Shown one piece after another: positions 17,785 through 28,287 of a DNA stretch of 64,000 bases (positions are counted from its first letter, which is position 1; each line of letters opens with the position of its first letter). The DNA comes from Acetobacteroides hydrogenigenes (GTDB taxonomy: Bacteria; Bacteroidota; Bacteroidia; Bacteroidales; ZOR0009). The stretch lies in the NCBI RefSeq assembly GCF_004340205.1, contig NZ_SLWB01000001.1, positions 248,001-312,000 on the forward strand, written 5' to 3'. The position numbers were made by a program, and so were the translations under genes. The notes below the pieces were generated by a model. The model did no database searches. It saw nothing but the letters and a program-made list of their open reading frames with translations, and was not told the DNA's origin.

Positions 17785-20700
17785 CTATCGAAGCAACGTA
17801 ACATCTCCTCGAACATCGAATGTTTTCCCATTAGTAAATCGCCCCATTGCCCTGTACACGTAAACACCTTGCTCGCATAGCTTTCCCTTATAGTAGCCGT
17901 CCCAACCTATATTGACATCATTGCTTTCGAATAATTTTTCACCCCATCTATTGTAGATCAACAACTTGTAGGTAACAACGCCCTCGCTAATTGGGTGAAA
18001 AACCTCATTCTTATAGTCTGGCATTTCGTAAACTCCACCATTAGCACCATACGAGTTTGGAATAAATGCATTGGGGAATTTTAAAACGCCTTCGCCAACA
18101 ACTTTTACTCCCGCCTTAACCAAAGTGTCATCAGTACAGCCATTTTCGGAGGTCACGCGCAGCCTAACATCATAATTACCCAACTTTTTGTAGGTATACG
18201 TTGGATTTTTTTCGGTAGACGATCCAACCATATCTCCAAAATCCCAAGCGTAATCTTTTCCTTCGGTTGACGTATTATAGAACTGTACACGAGCCTCGGG
18301 AAGCATAGCCTCATTAGGAGCGAGCTTAAAACTTGCAACCGGATTAGGATAAACCTGCAGCGTCGTATAGGAGTACGAGTTACCGCCGTCGCCCTTTACG
18401 GTTAGCTGAACGTGATACTTTCCAGGCGTTTTATAAACGTGATATGGGCTATCCTCCGTTGATGTTGTTCCATCGCCAAAATTCCATTCGATAGACTTGT
18501 AGTACTTAGCCTGATGAACAAACTGTGTTTCCAACGGAGAACAGCTACTACCAACGCTCGATGAGAAAATAGAAACTGGGATAGCAGGCTTTAGATAAAG
18601 GAACTGCGTCATCTCGTCCTTACAGTTTCCATTAGACACCTTTAGCGTTACATTGTACTTATAGTCATTAGCAGGATCTCCCCATGTCTTATATGTATAA
18701 ACAGGAGGATCTACGCCTATGTACTTACCTCCATCTCCAAACGTCCATTCGTAATTCCAATTTGTTGCCTTTGGAGTAGTTTGGTTGTTAAACAGGAATG
18801 AAGCGTCAGGATAGGTCCTCAAAGGTGGATCTATGGTAAAGTAGGCTATAGGTGCCGAGAATACCGTAAAATCTTTCGATGATACATGCTCACAACCATA
18901 TTCCGATTTTACCTTAAGCTTGACATTATACACCTTATCCTGCTCCTGAAAATTCTGGAAAACATGGCTTGGTGAGCTAACGTGAGCCGTTACCCCATCA
19001 TCAAAATCCCAAGTGTAGTAAATAGCATTTTTTGAGGAATTAGCAAAGTTTACCGTCAAAGGATTACATCCTGCATCCGAAGGCGTAAACGTAAAAGCAG
19101 AAGTAACATGAGGATAGGTATAAACCTTCTGAGAAGTACTGTCTTTGCAACCAAAATCGCTAACCGCTTTTAGCCAGACCTCCGTCATTTTTGGAGTATC
19201 GGCAAGGTTATCAATATTGAACTGAACGTTAGAGTTTCCATTTCTCACAACAGATGCCGTTCTGTCATTATCCAGCCAGAAGGTGTACGTTGGCATGGAA
19301 CCTATAGAAAGATTCTGCACATCAACGTTAAAAGGAGCACAACCAGAGGCTGTGTTTATTGCCATTTGAGCCTTGGGAATGGGGCGAACAACAACCGTCT
19401 TAGTCGTTGAATCGCTACATCCATGGATAGAAGTGGACTTAAGCTTGACTGCGTATGTAACTCGCTCTGTTCTGGATAAATTAGTAAACGTATACTTAGG
19501 ATTTACATCCCCAGAGCTACCTAGACTTCCAAAACTCCACTTATAAGAAGCCGAGTTGTTGTACGACTTTGTCTCGTTTGTAAAGTTTACAACCAATGGG
19601 TTACAAGCTTCAGTAACATCCATTGCAAAGTCGCTTCGTGTTCCAGGATAAACATCTACCGAACGCTCAACCTCTTTGAAGCAGGTAGCATCTCCCTTAT
19701 AGAATACCTTTAGCTTTAGCTTTTCGGTCTGAATGGTATAATCCGTAGTCGAATTTATAAAGTTCAGATCAGGAATTTGCTGAGAAGTGCTGGTTCCGTT
19801 CGAACCTAAAGACCACTCGTAACGGTAAGCCGAAGATGGATATGCATTAACAACCTTCACGGCTAAAGGCGTACATCCGTTTACCTTATCTAAACTAAAA
19901 TCAGCCAATACCTTCGGATAAACGTCTACACGCTTGGTTGAGACATTAGTACATCCATCTTGGTTCTTAGATGTTAGCGTAATATTATAGGTTTTAATGC
20001 TAACAGTATCGCTATTAGTAAATACCATTGATGCAGGGGTAACGCTTGCCGAAGAAGTATTATTCCCAAAGTTCCAAGTGTACGCAGAAGAGCCAGTAGA
20101 CGAATTGGTAAACGAAACCGTAAGCGGATTACACCCCTTATCTGTACTTAAGCTAAAGATAGACTTGACCTCTGGCTGAGCATCTACAGTTTTGGTGACA
20201 ATATCGCTACATCCCGTTACGGCATCACGAGCCGTAAGGGTTAGCGTGTATGTTTGAGCACTTGAGGTATTGCTATTATAAATGTATGTTCTAAATCCAG
20301 CCTTTGATGTTGTTAGAGTATCTCTCTTATTCCCGTTTACTACATGCCCAAAGTCCCATGAATATTCGGTTCCATTAAGCGAACTATTGGTAATATCAAT
20401 CGGGAATGGAGTACACTTCGAAGGCTGAATAAAGGTAAAGGCCGCTTCTACTTTAGGATATACACCTATAGACTTAGATGTAGTAGCCTTACATCCCTTT
20501 ACGTTGGTAGCCGTTAATACCACATTATAATTCTTTGTGGTAGAGTTCCTATTGATAAATGTATGGGCTACCGTCTCAGAAATGTCCGAAGTCTTTACAG
20601 ATTGTCCGTCGTTAAAATCCCAGTTAAAAGAAAGATTTCCACCTGTTGATGTGTTGGTTAACACAACTGGAAGATCTGAGCATCCACCCACTTTATCTGA

Positions 20701-23700
20701 GGTGAACGAGGGCACTAATCTTGGATGAACGGTGAGATTAATTGTTGAATCGTCGGCACAGAGCGTATTTTTATCAAGTACCGTTAGCTTAATTGGGTAG
20801 TTCAACACTGTATTAGCCGATTCGCTATCTATAACCTTTTCAAATGCAAGTTTATCAGACTTAACATCAACTTGGGGTACACCTCCAATAGTATGACCAT
20901 AATCCCAGGTAAACTGCTGTCCATTGAGCGACGTATTCGTAAGCTTAACCTTCATTGGGCTACAAACCTCCAACTCTTCCAGCGTAAAACTCGACTCTAC
21001 TCTAGGTACTATCGAAATATCTTTTACAGCCTCAGCTGAACAACCAATAGCATTGCTAGCAATAAGCTTAGCATTAAACGTTGCATTGGTCGCATTCCTA
21101 TTCAAATAGGTATGGGATACAGGATCCAGCTTATCTGTAGTATACGCCGAACTTGGATCGCCAAAGAACCATGTATAGGTTGTTGCTCCAGTTGTGGTAT
21201 TTTGGAAAGATACCTTACCAGTACACTTATCAACAACCGAGCTGCTAAACGATGGCAGCACTTTAGGGTATACGATTAAATCCTTGGTGGAAACAGCAAA
21301 GCATCCGGATGTCTTATCCAAGGTTGTTAACTTTACTTGATAGGTTAAAACCTGATTAAGGCTTTCACTATCGATTATCTTCTCGAAAACATCCTTTGTA
21401 GCACGAACTTCCTGTTGCGCAATACCTCCAATAGTATGCCCATAATCCCATTTAAACTCGCTACCATTCAACGAGGTGTTGGTTAGCTTAACCTTAACAG
21501 GGGTACACTTCTCCAGCTCCTCCATTGTAAAACTTGACTCTACAAGAGGTACTATTGAAATATCTTGAGCATACTCTGCAGAACATCCGATAGAGTTACT
21601 AGCAGTCAACTTAGCGTTAAACGTTGCATTAATGCCACTCCTATTTAAGTAGGTATGCGCAACAGCATCTAGCTTATCGGTTGTGTACGAAGATGTCATG
21701 TCGCCAAAATTCCATGTGTAAGTAGTTGCACCTGTTGTTGCATTTTGGAAGGATAGCTTTCCTGTACACTTATCAATAATAGTACTAGTAAAAGAGGGTT
21801 TTACCCTTGGATGTACGGTAATGTCCTTTGTAGAAACAGCAGAACAGCCCGATGATTTGTCCAGTGTCGTTAACTTAAGGGTATAGGTTTTTACCTGAGA
21901 TGGATCTTCACTATCAATGATCCTATCAAAAGCATCCTTTACCGTTTTAACCTCCTGTTGAGCAACACCGCCAATTGTATGTCCGTAGTCCCACTGAAAC
22001 TCTGTTCCATTCAAAGAAGTGTTGATAATATGTATCTTCATAGGAGTACACTTCTCAACAACATCGTAGGTAAAAGCCGACTCGATACGAGGAACTATAT
22101 CCACGCTGAACGTTTTGGTGGCTTTACACCCCTTAGCATTTTCGGCAGTTAGTGTTGCCGTATATGTTTTTTGTAATGCTGTCCTGTTTTCGTAAGTGTG
22201 CTTCTGTGCAATAGCCGTAGCAACACCAGCTGATTGGCCATCGCCAAAATCCCAAGTATACGAAGTGGCGCCTGATGATGTGTTATTAAATGTAACCGCG
22301 CCGGTACATTTATCATCAACAGCAAAGGTACCACTTGCAACCACCCTAGGATCTACCACAACGGGAACAGCAGTAGCCGTTGCCTGACAAGCACCACCCG
22401 AGTTGGTTGCAACAAGGCTAATGTTGTATGTATTTGAGGTTGCCCCTGTATTATCGTAGCTGATGGTAAACGAATCCCCCGTTGTCTTGGTGGCGGTTCG
22501 TCCATCTCCAAAATTCCACAGGTAAGAGGTTGCCCCTAGCGATTTTGGCGTTATTTGCACATCGAATGGAGCGCAAGCCGACAGCTGCTGAACCGTAAAT
22601 GCAGCCTTAAGCAATGGATGTACGGTAACTGGCTTTGTTATAGTTGCAGAGCATCCATAAATAGAGCTAACCGTAAGTACCGGGTTAAAGGTCTTATCGG
22701 CAGTATAGTCAAAATTGTTGTACGTGTTAGACACACTTGAACCTGTTGCCGTAGCTCCATCATCAAACGACCATGAATAGTCGTAGTTTGGATCGTTGGT
22801 TGATGCCGTAAAAGTTACGGGTAAAGGATTACATCCTAAATTTTTATCAACCGTAAATCCAGCAACCGGCTGAGGGTAAACCCTTGCAAAACGCGATACC
22901 GTGTTAAAGCAACCTCCCTCGTTCGTAACCTTCAACGTAACAGAATAGTCTTTAGGTGTAGACGTAGTATTGGTAAACAAGTGCTGTCGTTCTGAGACGA
23001 AAGAGTTCTCAACCAAATCAACATTCGAATCGGTTTCAAAATCCCACTCATACTTATTGCCCGGATTGCCCTGCGACGTGTTTACAATGGTTGCGTTAAA
23101 GGGCGCACAGCCGCCCAAATCTTTAACCACAAAATTAGGATTGATACGCGAGTATACAGAAACCTTTGTTGGCAACACGTAAGTACTCTGACATCCAGAG
23201 ATCGACTTAGCCGTTAGCTTAACGTCGTACTGAATGGTATTGTAGCTAGAATTATTGTACAGGTGTGTTACGCTAGCAGTAGTGGTAGTAGCAGAGGTTG
23301 CTCCATCACCGAACTCCCAGAAAAAATCCGTAGACCCCTTGGATGAAGAGTTCGTTATGTTAAGAATCTCTCCGTCGCATAGCATATTATCCCCGACTGT
23401 AAAAAGGGCATTTACATAAGGATGTATCGTCACCTTTTGCTCGTGGAAGTCCGTACAGCCTCCTGCCCCTATTACATCAAGCCTTATTGTTCTAACATCT
23501 TCAGCCGCAGCATCAGGAGTTCGGTTGGTTGTAGCTACATCAAAAGCATTAGGAGCAGTTGCGCTTGCAGCAGATGTAAACCCATCCCAAGTCCAATTCT
23601 TCGACGCGATCATTCCGGTAGAACCGTCGGTAAGAACCGCATTAAAGTTAGGGTTAGGACATCCGCTATTCTTATCGAGCGTAAAATAGGCATCAACTAA

Positions 23701-26001
23701 GCCATAAACATCAATAGTATCTGTTGCTACCGACTTACAACCAAACTTATTCATCATTGTAAGCGACACGTTATACCGCTGCTTAGTCTTATCGAGAACC
23801 GAGAATGCATGATTGACAGTTGCAGCAGCAGTATTAATACTACCTCCATCGCCAAAATCCCAGATGTAGGTAATATCGCTAGCGGGCAATGCCGTTGGTG
23901 GCGATACATTCTCGAAGGATAGGCTACGAGGGGAACAGAAGGTTGGAGTTGGGTCTATTCTATTCAGCTTGGCTTCGACCGAAGGATAAACCGTAATCTT
24001 CTTTTCTATTACATCGCCACAACCCGACTCGCTCTTTACGATGAGCTGAACGGTGTAGGTTACGGCCGTATCGGTATTGTTTACGTATAGATGGCTAAAC
24101 TTTTCCACCAAACCAGGGGACTTAAACTTGTTCGAAACCGTATCGATTTTATCGCCAAAGCTCCAGCGTAGCTCTGCTGCGTTTAGCGAGGTATTGGTAA
24201 AGCTAACCGCAAGCGGCGAACATCCGGCAATTTTGTCGACCGAGAAACCCGCTTTTACCGGAGGCAGAATTTGAAGGTTAATGGTTTTAATCTCCTTCAT
24301 GTTACATGCTCCCGAAACCTCTACCTGGTACTGCTTTACCCCCTGAACCGGAATATTGGCAACCGGATTAAATACGGTAGGATCGCTAAGATAGTCTTCG
24401 GGAGTCCACTTGTAGGAGGTTCCGCCCTTGGCGTAAAGCTGAATTGGGGCGCCAAAGCAAACCTTGGTTTCGCCAGCCTCTACGCCTGCAACATTGGCAT
24501 CAATTTTCAGCTCGTTAAAGTCCGAGAAGAAACCGTAGTTACAGCCTCCGCTGCTGGCGCCGTAGAACACCCCGAAGTGGAAGAGGTCGCCCTTGTTGGT
24601 AAGAATATTCCCCTGTCCTTCCTTAAGGGAGGGAAACTTGCCGGTATTCCAGTTGAGCACCTGCAAAAACCACCAGTCGGTTCCGGGGAGCTGGGTCCAA
24701 TTACTTCCAGCCGCCGCCGCTAGGTTAATCTTTTCGCCGTTTAGGTAAAACGCATCTTTACCATTGCTACGAACCATAACGTTCGTATTAAACGACTTTC
24801 CTCCTTGGCTGAGCTTGTAAAATGCCACTTGGGTACTTCCGGTACACTTATCGATTGCGGGCAGAATGGCACCACCAAGCTCTCCGCCGTAACCTCCCAC
24901 ATGTAGCAGCGACACCTTCTTGTCAGCCTCTACGATGCAGTAATCGCCCAAGGTAGCAATGTCGGCCTGCTGCCCGGCATCTATGGTAACCGTTATAAAG
25001 TCGGCCGGATTGCCATTGTTGTTGTAGAACTTTACGGTTGTTCCATTCTCGGTTGCCGTCACATAGATGTGATCATCGCCGTTGGTTGCCTGTGTTTTTA
25101 GCACCACATACTTGAGCCCAATCGACGTCATATTTACCAGCTGATCGCCAATAATGTCGTAGTTGCCTCCCCCAAGATTGTGAACGGAGTCGTCGTTGAT
25201 GGTAATCGCAATGTTCTTATCCGAGGTGATGAGCGTTCCTGAAAGGTGATCGGCACCGTTACGCGCTGGTTGTCCACCTACCAGCTTTGGGACAATGCTT
25301 ATACACTCACCCTTATTCAGGGTAATATCCTTACCCGATCCTTTCGTAACGAGCGTTCCATGAATGTAGGCATCCTGGGTAGGCTCTACATGAACCGTTG
25401 TTGCATCTTCGGTTGCCACTATGTTTATGGAGGAATAGGCCGGGTGCGTATTCGAGAACTGGTGGTTGGAGCGCAGGTTTTGGAAGGGCACGTAGAACTT
25501 GGTTCCCAGCGCATTCTTCCCCTTAAGGGCATACAAGTCCGTATTGTTAACGTTGGCAATTTGGTAGTAGACCGAAATTGGGGTTGTCGCCGTAATTAGG
25601 ATACCGCACTTGTTAACCCCTGTAGGGTTTGTGGGGTTTGGTAAAGTCTTATATTGGTTTTCCGCATCAGGGTTTCCTGACTTACTCGCGATAACAGCCG
25701 TGTTAATAAACGGACTCATCGACTGTATGTACGCAGAGTTGGCCGGAATATCAATAATAATTGGGGTAAAGGATGGGTTAGCGGGCATGCTAATCGTTAC
25801 CCGGCTCGGCATATCCAATGTCGAAATCGTGAAATTCGCAGGTTCTCCTCCTGGAGACTGGTGCTCGTACGTAACATCGGGAATAACAAACCAGAATTCC
25901 GTATCGGTTTGCGCGAAAGATTTCAGTCCACAAACTGTAAATAGGAGCAATAGCAATATGCCCCTAAAAGGATTAAATTCAGCCTTTACCTTCATAACCA
26001 A
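17785..26001 (-). CDS. Giant PKD-repeat adhesin with IgGFc-binding-type N-terminus and gliding-type C-terminal domain
   Basis: 2738 residues. Signal peptide at about 1-31 (hydrophobic LLLLLF core, ending F-A-Q). Residues about 33-500 resemble the IgGFc-binding domain found at the front of many PKD proteins (T-D-T-E-F-W-F-V start). About 23 PKD-like units follow, recognisable by W-x-F-G-D or variants (WDFGDG, WDYGHT, WNFGD). The last 95 residues are a gliding motility-associated (CHU_C, type B) sorting domain, with F-P-N-A-F-I-P-N-S and the closing Y-N-R-W-G-E-K-L-F..W-D-G-Y-Y-K-G. It should be exported through the T9SS and displayed on the surface. A two-PKD block of about 180 residues is nearly repeated (DNA about 22,080 to 20,700). 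Ligand unknown. Confidence 0.92.
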   Translation of the reverse strand: MVMKVKAEFNPFRGILLLLLFTVCGLKSFAQTDTEFWFVIPDVTYEHQSPGGEPANFTISTLDMPSRVTISMPANPSFTPIIIDIPANSAYIQSMSPFINTAVIASKSGNPDAENQYKTLPNPTNPTGVNKCGILITATTPISVYYQIANVNNTDLYALKGKNALGTKFYVPFQNLRSNHQFSNTHPAYSSINIVATEDATTVHVEPTQDAYIHGTLVTKGSGKDITLNKGECISIVPKLVGGQPARNGADHLSGTLITSDKNIAITINDDSVHNLGGGNYDIIGDQLVNMTSIGLKYVVLKTQATNGDDHIYVTATENGTTVKFYNNNGNPADFITVTIDAGQQADIATLGDYCIVEADKKVSLLHVGGYGGELGGAILPAIDKCTGSTQVAFYKLSQGGKSFNTNVMVRSNGKDAFYLNGEKINLAAAAGSNWTQLPGTDWWFLQVLNWNTGKFPSLKEGQGNILTNKGDLFHFGVFYGASSGGCNYGFFSDFNELKIDANVAGVEAGETKVCFGAPIQLYAKGGTSYKWTPEDYLSDPTVFNPVANIPVQGVKQYQVEVSGACNMKEIKTINLQILPPVKAGFSVDKIAGCSPLAVSFTNTSLNAAELRWSFGDKIDTVSNKFKSPGLVEKFSHLYVNNTDTAVTYTVQLIVKSESGCGDVIEKKITVYPSVEAKLNRIDPTPTFCSPRSLSFENVSPPTALPASDITYIWDFGDGGSINTAAATVNHAFSVLDKTKQRYNVSLTMMNKFGCKSVATDTIDVYGLVDAYFTLDKNSGCPNPNFNAVLTDGSTGMIASKNWTWDGFTSAASATAPNAFDVATTNRTPDAAAEDVRTIRLDVIGAGGCTDFHEQKVTIHPYVNALFTVGDNMLCDGEILNITNSSSKGSTDFFWEFGDGATSATTTTASVTHLYNNSSYNTIQYDVKLTAKSISGCQSTYVLPTKVSVYSRINPNFVVKDLGGCAPFNATIVNTSQGNPGNKYEWDFETDSNVDLVENSFVSERQHLFTNTTSTPKDYSVTLKVTNEGGCFNTVSRFARVYPQPVAGFTVDKNLGCNPLPVTFTASTNDPNYDYSWSFDDGATATGSSVSNTYNNFDYTADKTFNPVLTVSSIYGCSATITKPVTVHPLLKAAFTVQQLSACAPFDVQITPKSLGATSYLWNFGDGRTATKTTGDSFTISYDNTGATSNTYNISLVATNSGGACQATATAVPVVVDPRVVASGTFAVDDKCTGAVTFNNTSSGATSYTWDFGDGQSAGVATAIAQKHTYENRTALQKTYTATLTAENAKGCKATKTFSVDIVPRIESAFTYDVVEKCTPMKIHIINTSLNGTEFQWDYGHTIGGVAQQEVKTVKDAFDRIIDSEDPSQVKTYTLKLTTLDKSSGCSAVSTKDITVHPRVKPSFTSTIIDKCTGKLSFQNATTGATTYTWNFGDMTSSYTTDKLDAVAHTYLNRSGINATFNAKLTASNSIGCSAEYAQDISIVPLVESSFTMEELEKCTPVKVKLTNTSLNGSEFKWDYGHTIGGIAQQEVRATKDVFEKIIDSESLNQVLTYQVKLTTLDKTSGCFAVSTKDLIVYPKVLPSFSSSVVDKCTGKVSFQNTTTGATTYTWFFGDPSSAYTTDKLDPVSHTYLNRNATNATFNAKLIASNAIGCSAEAVKDISIVPRVESSFTLEELEVCSPMKVKLTNTSLNGQQFTWDYGHTIGGVPQVDVKSDKLAFEKVIDSESANTVLNYPIKLTVLDKNTLCADDSTINLTVHPRLVPSFTSDKVGGCSDLPVVLTNTSTGGNLSFNWDFNDGQSVKTSDISETVAHTFINRNSTTKNYNVVLTATNVKGCKATTSKSIGVYPKVEAAFTFIQPSKCTPFPIDITNSSLNGTEYSWDFGHVVNGNKRDTLTTSKAGFRTYIYNSNTSSAQTYTLTLTARDAVTGCSDIVTKTVDAQPEVKSIFSLSTDKGCNPLTVSFTNSSTGSSAYTWNFGNNTSSASVTPASMVFTNSDTVSIKTYNITLTSKNQDGCTNVSTKRVDVYPKVLADFSLDKVNGCTPLAVKVVNAYPSSAYRYEWSLGSNGTSTSQQIPDLNFINSTTDYTIQTEKLKLKVFYKGDATCFKEVERSVDVYPGTRSDFAMDVTEACNPLVVNFTNETKSYNNSASYKWSFGSLGSSGDVNPKYTFTNLSRTERVTYAVKLKSTSIHGCSDSTTKTVVVRPIPKAQMAINTASGCAPFNVDVQNLSIGSMPTYTFWLDNDRTASVVRNGNSNVQFNIDNLADTPKMTEVWLKAVSDFGCKDSTSQKVYTYPHVTSAFTFTPSDAGCNPLTVNFANSSKNAIYYTWDFDDGVTAHVSSPSHVFQNFQEQDKVYNVKLKVKSEYGCEHVSSKDFTVFSAPIAYFTIDPPLRTYPDASFLFNNQTTPKATNWNYEWTFGDGGKYIGVDPPVYTYKTWGDPANDYKYNVTLKVSNGNCKDEMTQFLYLKPAIPVSIFSSSVGSSCSPLETQFVHQAKYYKSIEWNFGDGTTSTEDSPYHVYKTPGKYHVQLTVKGDGGNSYSYTTLQVYPNPVASFKLAPNEAMLPEARVQFYNTSTEGKDYAWDFGDMVGSSTEKNPTYTYKKLGNYDVRLRVTSENGCTDDTLVKAGVKVVGEGVLKFPNAFIPNSYGANGGVYEMPDYKNEVFHPISEGVVTYKLLIYNRWGEKLFESNDVNIGWDGYYKGKLCEQGVYVYRAMGRFTNGKTFDVRGDVTLLR
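20700..22080 (-). repeat. Internal near-duplications inside the PKD adhesin gene
   Basis: Blocks starting near 22,075, 21,535 and 20,995 (spaced about 540 bases) encode closely similar two-PKD modules: a W-D-Y-G-H-T-I-G-G unit followed by a Y-T-W-x-F-G-D unit, the third block partial. This suggests recent expansion by unequal recombination. Confidence 0.8.
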
Positions 26002-26549
26002 CAGCCAATTTTATAACTAAAGCTTAAGGGCATTACAACACGCCCATTATTCCCCCCTTTTCACACCTTAAAGAAAGAAAACATTTTTTTCAAAAAAAAC
26101 ATGGATTTCAAAAAAAAACACTTCGTGCACGAAATATAGCATTTCGCTAATGCTAGGCGCTATGCTTTCAAGCAATTATTCGTTAAGAAAAATTTGTGCC
26201 CCCCCGAGCGCCTCCCCCTGCACCAGCAAGAAACAGAAGTGGCACAGCTATAAGCATGCAACGGCACAACCCTATTTACCCGAAACCTACCGATCGTAGC
26301 CTCCCGAAGGTTGTAGCGAAGCGCAAATCCCGAGAAGCGGGGCCTTTTTAGAATCTATTAAATTCCGATTTTAGATGCCGGAACAAGCCCGGCATGAGAG
26401 CGGCAATTGAGCTATATGCGTAACTGAACGTCATTGCATCTCCAATCTCTCGTCGCACATCTCATATCTCACATCTCACATCTCATATCACAAGTACAAA
26501 AAAGCCCACCCCATTGCAAGGTAGGCTTCCGATAGTTACCCCAAAGCGG
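26002..26549. other. Intergenic region upstream of the PKD adhesin
   Basis: No gene seen. The right part carries short direct repeats of about 10 bases built on CATCTCATATCTCA (about 26457-26490), next to the end of the DUF6261-like gene, and a CCCGAGAAGCGGGG hairpin followed by T5 near 26320-26348. The adhesin promoter should lie at 26010-26150 but no clear TAnnTTTG was found. Confidence 0.4.
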
Positions 26550-27290
26550 CTACTTCTGCTCGCCTCCTTCGGTCTTGGTTGGGTCATCCTTTTTCTTCCG
26601 CTCGTTGTACTTCTGGCGGATGCTTAGGTAGCGGCTGTAGATGGCGCGCTGCAGCTGGGCAAACTGCTCCTTGTTGGCGTTGTACTTGGCGTTGTAGGCC
26701 AGGTAGCCGTAGAATGCGTTGATGGCATCCTCCAGCTTCCTACGGCTCTTGGTGGCCGATAGGCTGTTCCTAAACTCTTCCTTATCGCTCTCCATCTCGC
26801 CCCAATCCGAACGAAAATCGTTCTCGCACTTGTCCAGATTGTCAACGAACACCTTTACTCCGATCTCGGTGGCCATCTGGTAGTTCTCGGGCTCCTTCAG
26901 GCGGTTGATGATGATCTTCAGGTACTCGCTCTCCTTCGAGTCGGGCAGCCTTTCGACACTTGCACCGTACATGTCCATAATGCTGTACAGCTTGGTTGCC
27001 TTTTGGCTAACCTCATCGACAGGCGAGTAGGTTAGCGAATCGATAGCCTTACGAGTTCCCACATAGGCATCGTCGCGACGCTTATCGGCCTCGTTTTTCG
27101 ACAACGTATTGTCGCTTTTACGTACACGAGCCATGGCGTCGTCGTAGCTCAGCTGCTCGTTTACCACCTCCTGGTAGGGTGCCGACTCCTTCGCCTCCTT
27201 GAGGGTCGAAGCCACAACCTCCTCCTTGATAACCGTTGCAACCGAACCTACATCGGCGACACCGAGCTTGGCCATTGCTAATTCGTCCAT
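26550..27290 (-). CDS. DUF6261-like protein of unknown function
   Basis: 246 residues with ATG at 27290. Soluble and predicted all-helical, highly charged, with no signal peptide; the tail is hydrophilic (K-K-K-D-D-P, ending E-G-G-E-Q-K). The layout fits DUF6261 proteins of Bacteroidota as I know them: a first helix pair, then a conserved K-S-D..A-D-K-R-R-D-D-A-Y-V-G-T-R-K-A-I-D segment near 78-103, then a helix with Y-S-I-M-D-M-Y-G and L-K-I-I-I-N-R-L-K, and a C-terminal helix. Function is unknown. Its 5' flank holds a 42-bp palindromic array beginning about 115 bases upstream. DUF assignment is from memory and would need a profile search. Confidence 0.65.
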   Translation of the reverse strand: MDELAMAKLGVADVGSVATVIKEEVVASTLKEAKESAPYQEVVNEQLSYDDAMARVRKSDNTLSKNEADKRRDDAYVGTRKAIDSLTYSPVDEVSQKATKLYSIMDMYGASVERLPDSKESEYLKIIINRLKEPENYQMATEIGVKVFVDNLDKCENDFRSDWGEMESDKEEFRNSLSATKSRRKLEDAINAFYGYLAYNAKYNANKEQFAQLQRAIYSRYLSIRQKYNERKKKDDPTKTEGGEQK

Positions 27291-28287
27291 AAGAATTAGT
27301 TTTTTGATTAGCGGCTGACTGCTTTTGCACCATTTACTTAAGGCAAGGTCGAATATCCCTAACGCAAGCTACTACAAGGGCTATACTGCCGGTTGCACAG
27401 GCTATAGCTCAGCTGCCGGGTGGCGATAGAGCTTTATACCCTGTAAAAGCTCAGCTGCCGAATGGCAATAGAGCTTTACGCTTTGTAAAAGCTCAGCTGC
27501 CGAGTGGCGATAGAGCTTTACACTCTGTAAAAGCTCAGCTGCCGAATGGCGATAGAGCTTTACTCTCTGTAAAAGCTCAGCTGCCGAGTGGCGATAGAGC
27601 TTTACTCTCTGTAAAAGCTCAGCTGCCGAGTGGCGATAGAGCTTTACATTCTGTAAAAGCTCAGCTACCATGTGGCGACGGAACTTCTCCCTTGGTGAAA
27701 GCTCGACCCGAGGTTTCACGCAGCTGCTACAGCTTGTACTACGATTAAAAATTTGGAAATTTTTGTAGGCTATTGGGCCCGATTTGGCTGAATAGCCCGT
27801 AATGTTATGCGTTAGCTGATATTTTTGCTGGCCTAAAGAATGCTACTAAAAACAATCTTTACCGATGCCTAAGATAAAAAATTTAGTTTGGTTAACAAAA
27901 CAAGTATAAATCTTCATGGTGACTTTTTGAAAGTACGCGCTTGACCCATTAAAAAGAGCACCATTGGTCGGCTTATGCTGCTTTTATTGCCGTTGGCTGA
28001 AGCTAATGGCAATGAGATCGGCATGATAGAATCAGGACTCTTTTATCACGCCCTAACCAGACGGCTACGAGGGGGCTGCCACGGATCGGCCCAAAACTCC
28101 CAAGAAAACCTTTAGCGAAATTTTAGCAATATTAAGCTTATGGCAATGGCGCTTTTTATGCCTAATAATTAAGGAGAACGGGGTCGATTATAAATGCCAC
28201 AAGAAATCATGAAAAGCTTTCGCCCTAAATTTATTGATTAATTAAGCTATATTTCAAACCGAAAAGCTATAAGATAACTGTTGGATT
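27291..28287. other. Intergenic region with palindromic array
   Basis: No gene seen in 997 bases. It contains the 42-bp array (27406-27699), then AT-rich DNA with a 13-base-pair hairpin at 27986-28013 that uses two G-T wobble pairs (ATTGCCGTTGGCT / AGCTAATGGCAAT). The 318-base frame across the array is a repeat artefact. Confidence 0.6.
27406..27699. repeat. 42-bp palindromic tandem array upstream of DUF6261-like gene
   Basis: Six complete units of exactly 42 bases (starts 27406, 27448, 27490, 27532, 27574, 27616) and a seventh degenerate unit from 27658. Each holds the inverted arms GTAAA(A)GCTC and GAGCTTTAC, with an inner GCC/GGC pair, so each could fold as a hairpin. Units differ mainly in a short window before CTGTAAA. 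The array sits 115 bases upstream of the gene at 27290, in its 5' region. Confidence 0.95.

Noticed and set aside
24271-24723. 150-codon plus-strand frame inside the PKD adhesin gene
   Set aside because: Antisense to the IgGFc-binding/PKD region, which is clearly the real reading.
27402-27719. 105-codon minus-strand frame of repeated 14-residue units
   Set aside because: It runs through the 42-bp array. 42 is divisible by three, so one stop-free unit gives a long open frame automatically; no promoter, family or sensible composition.
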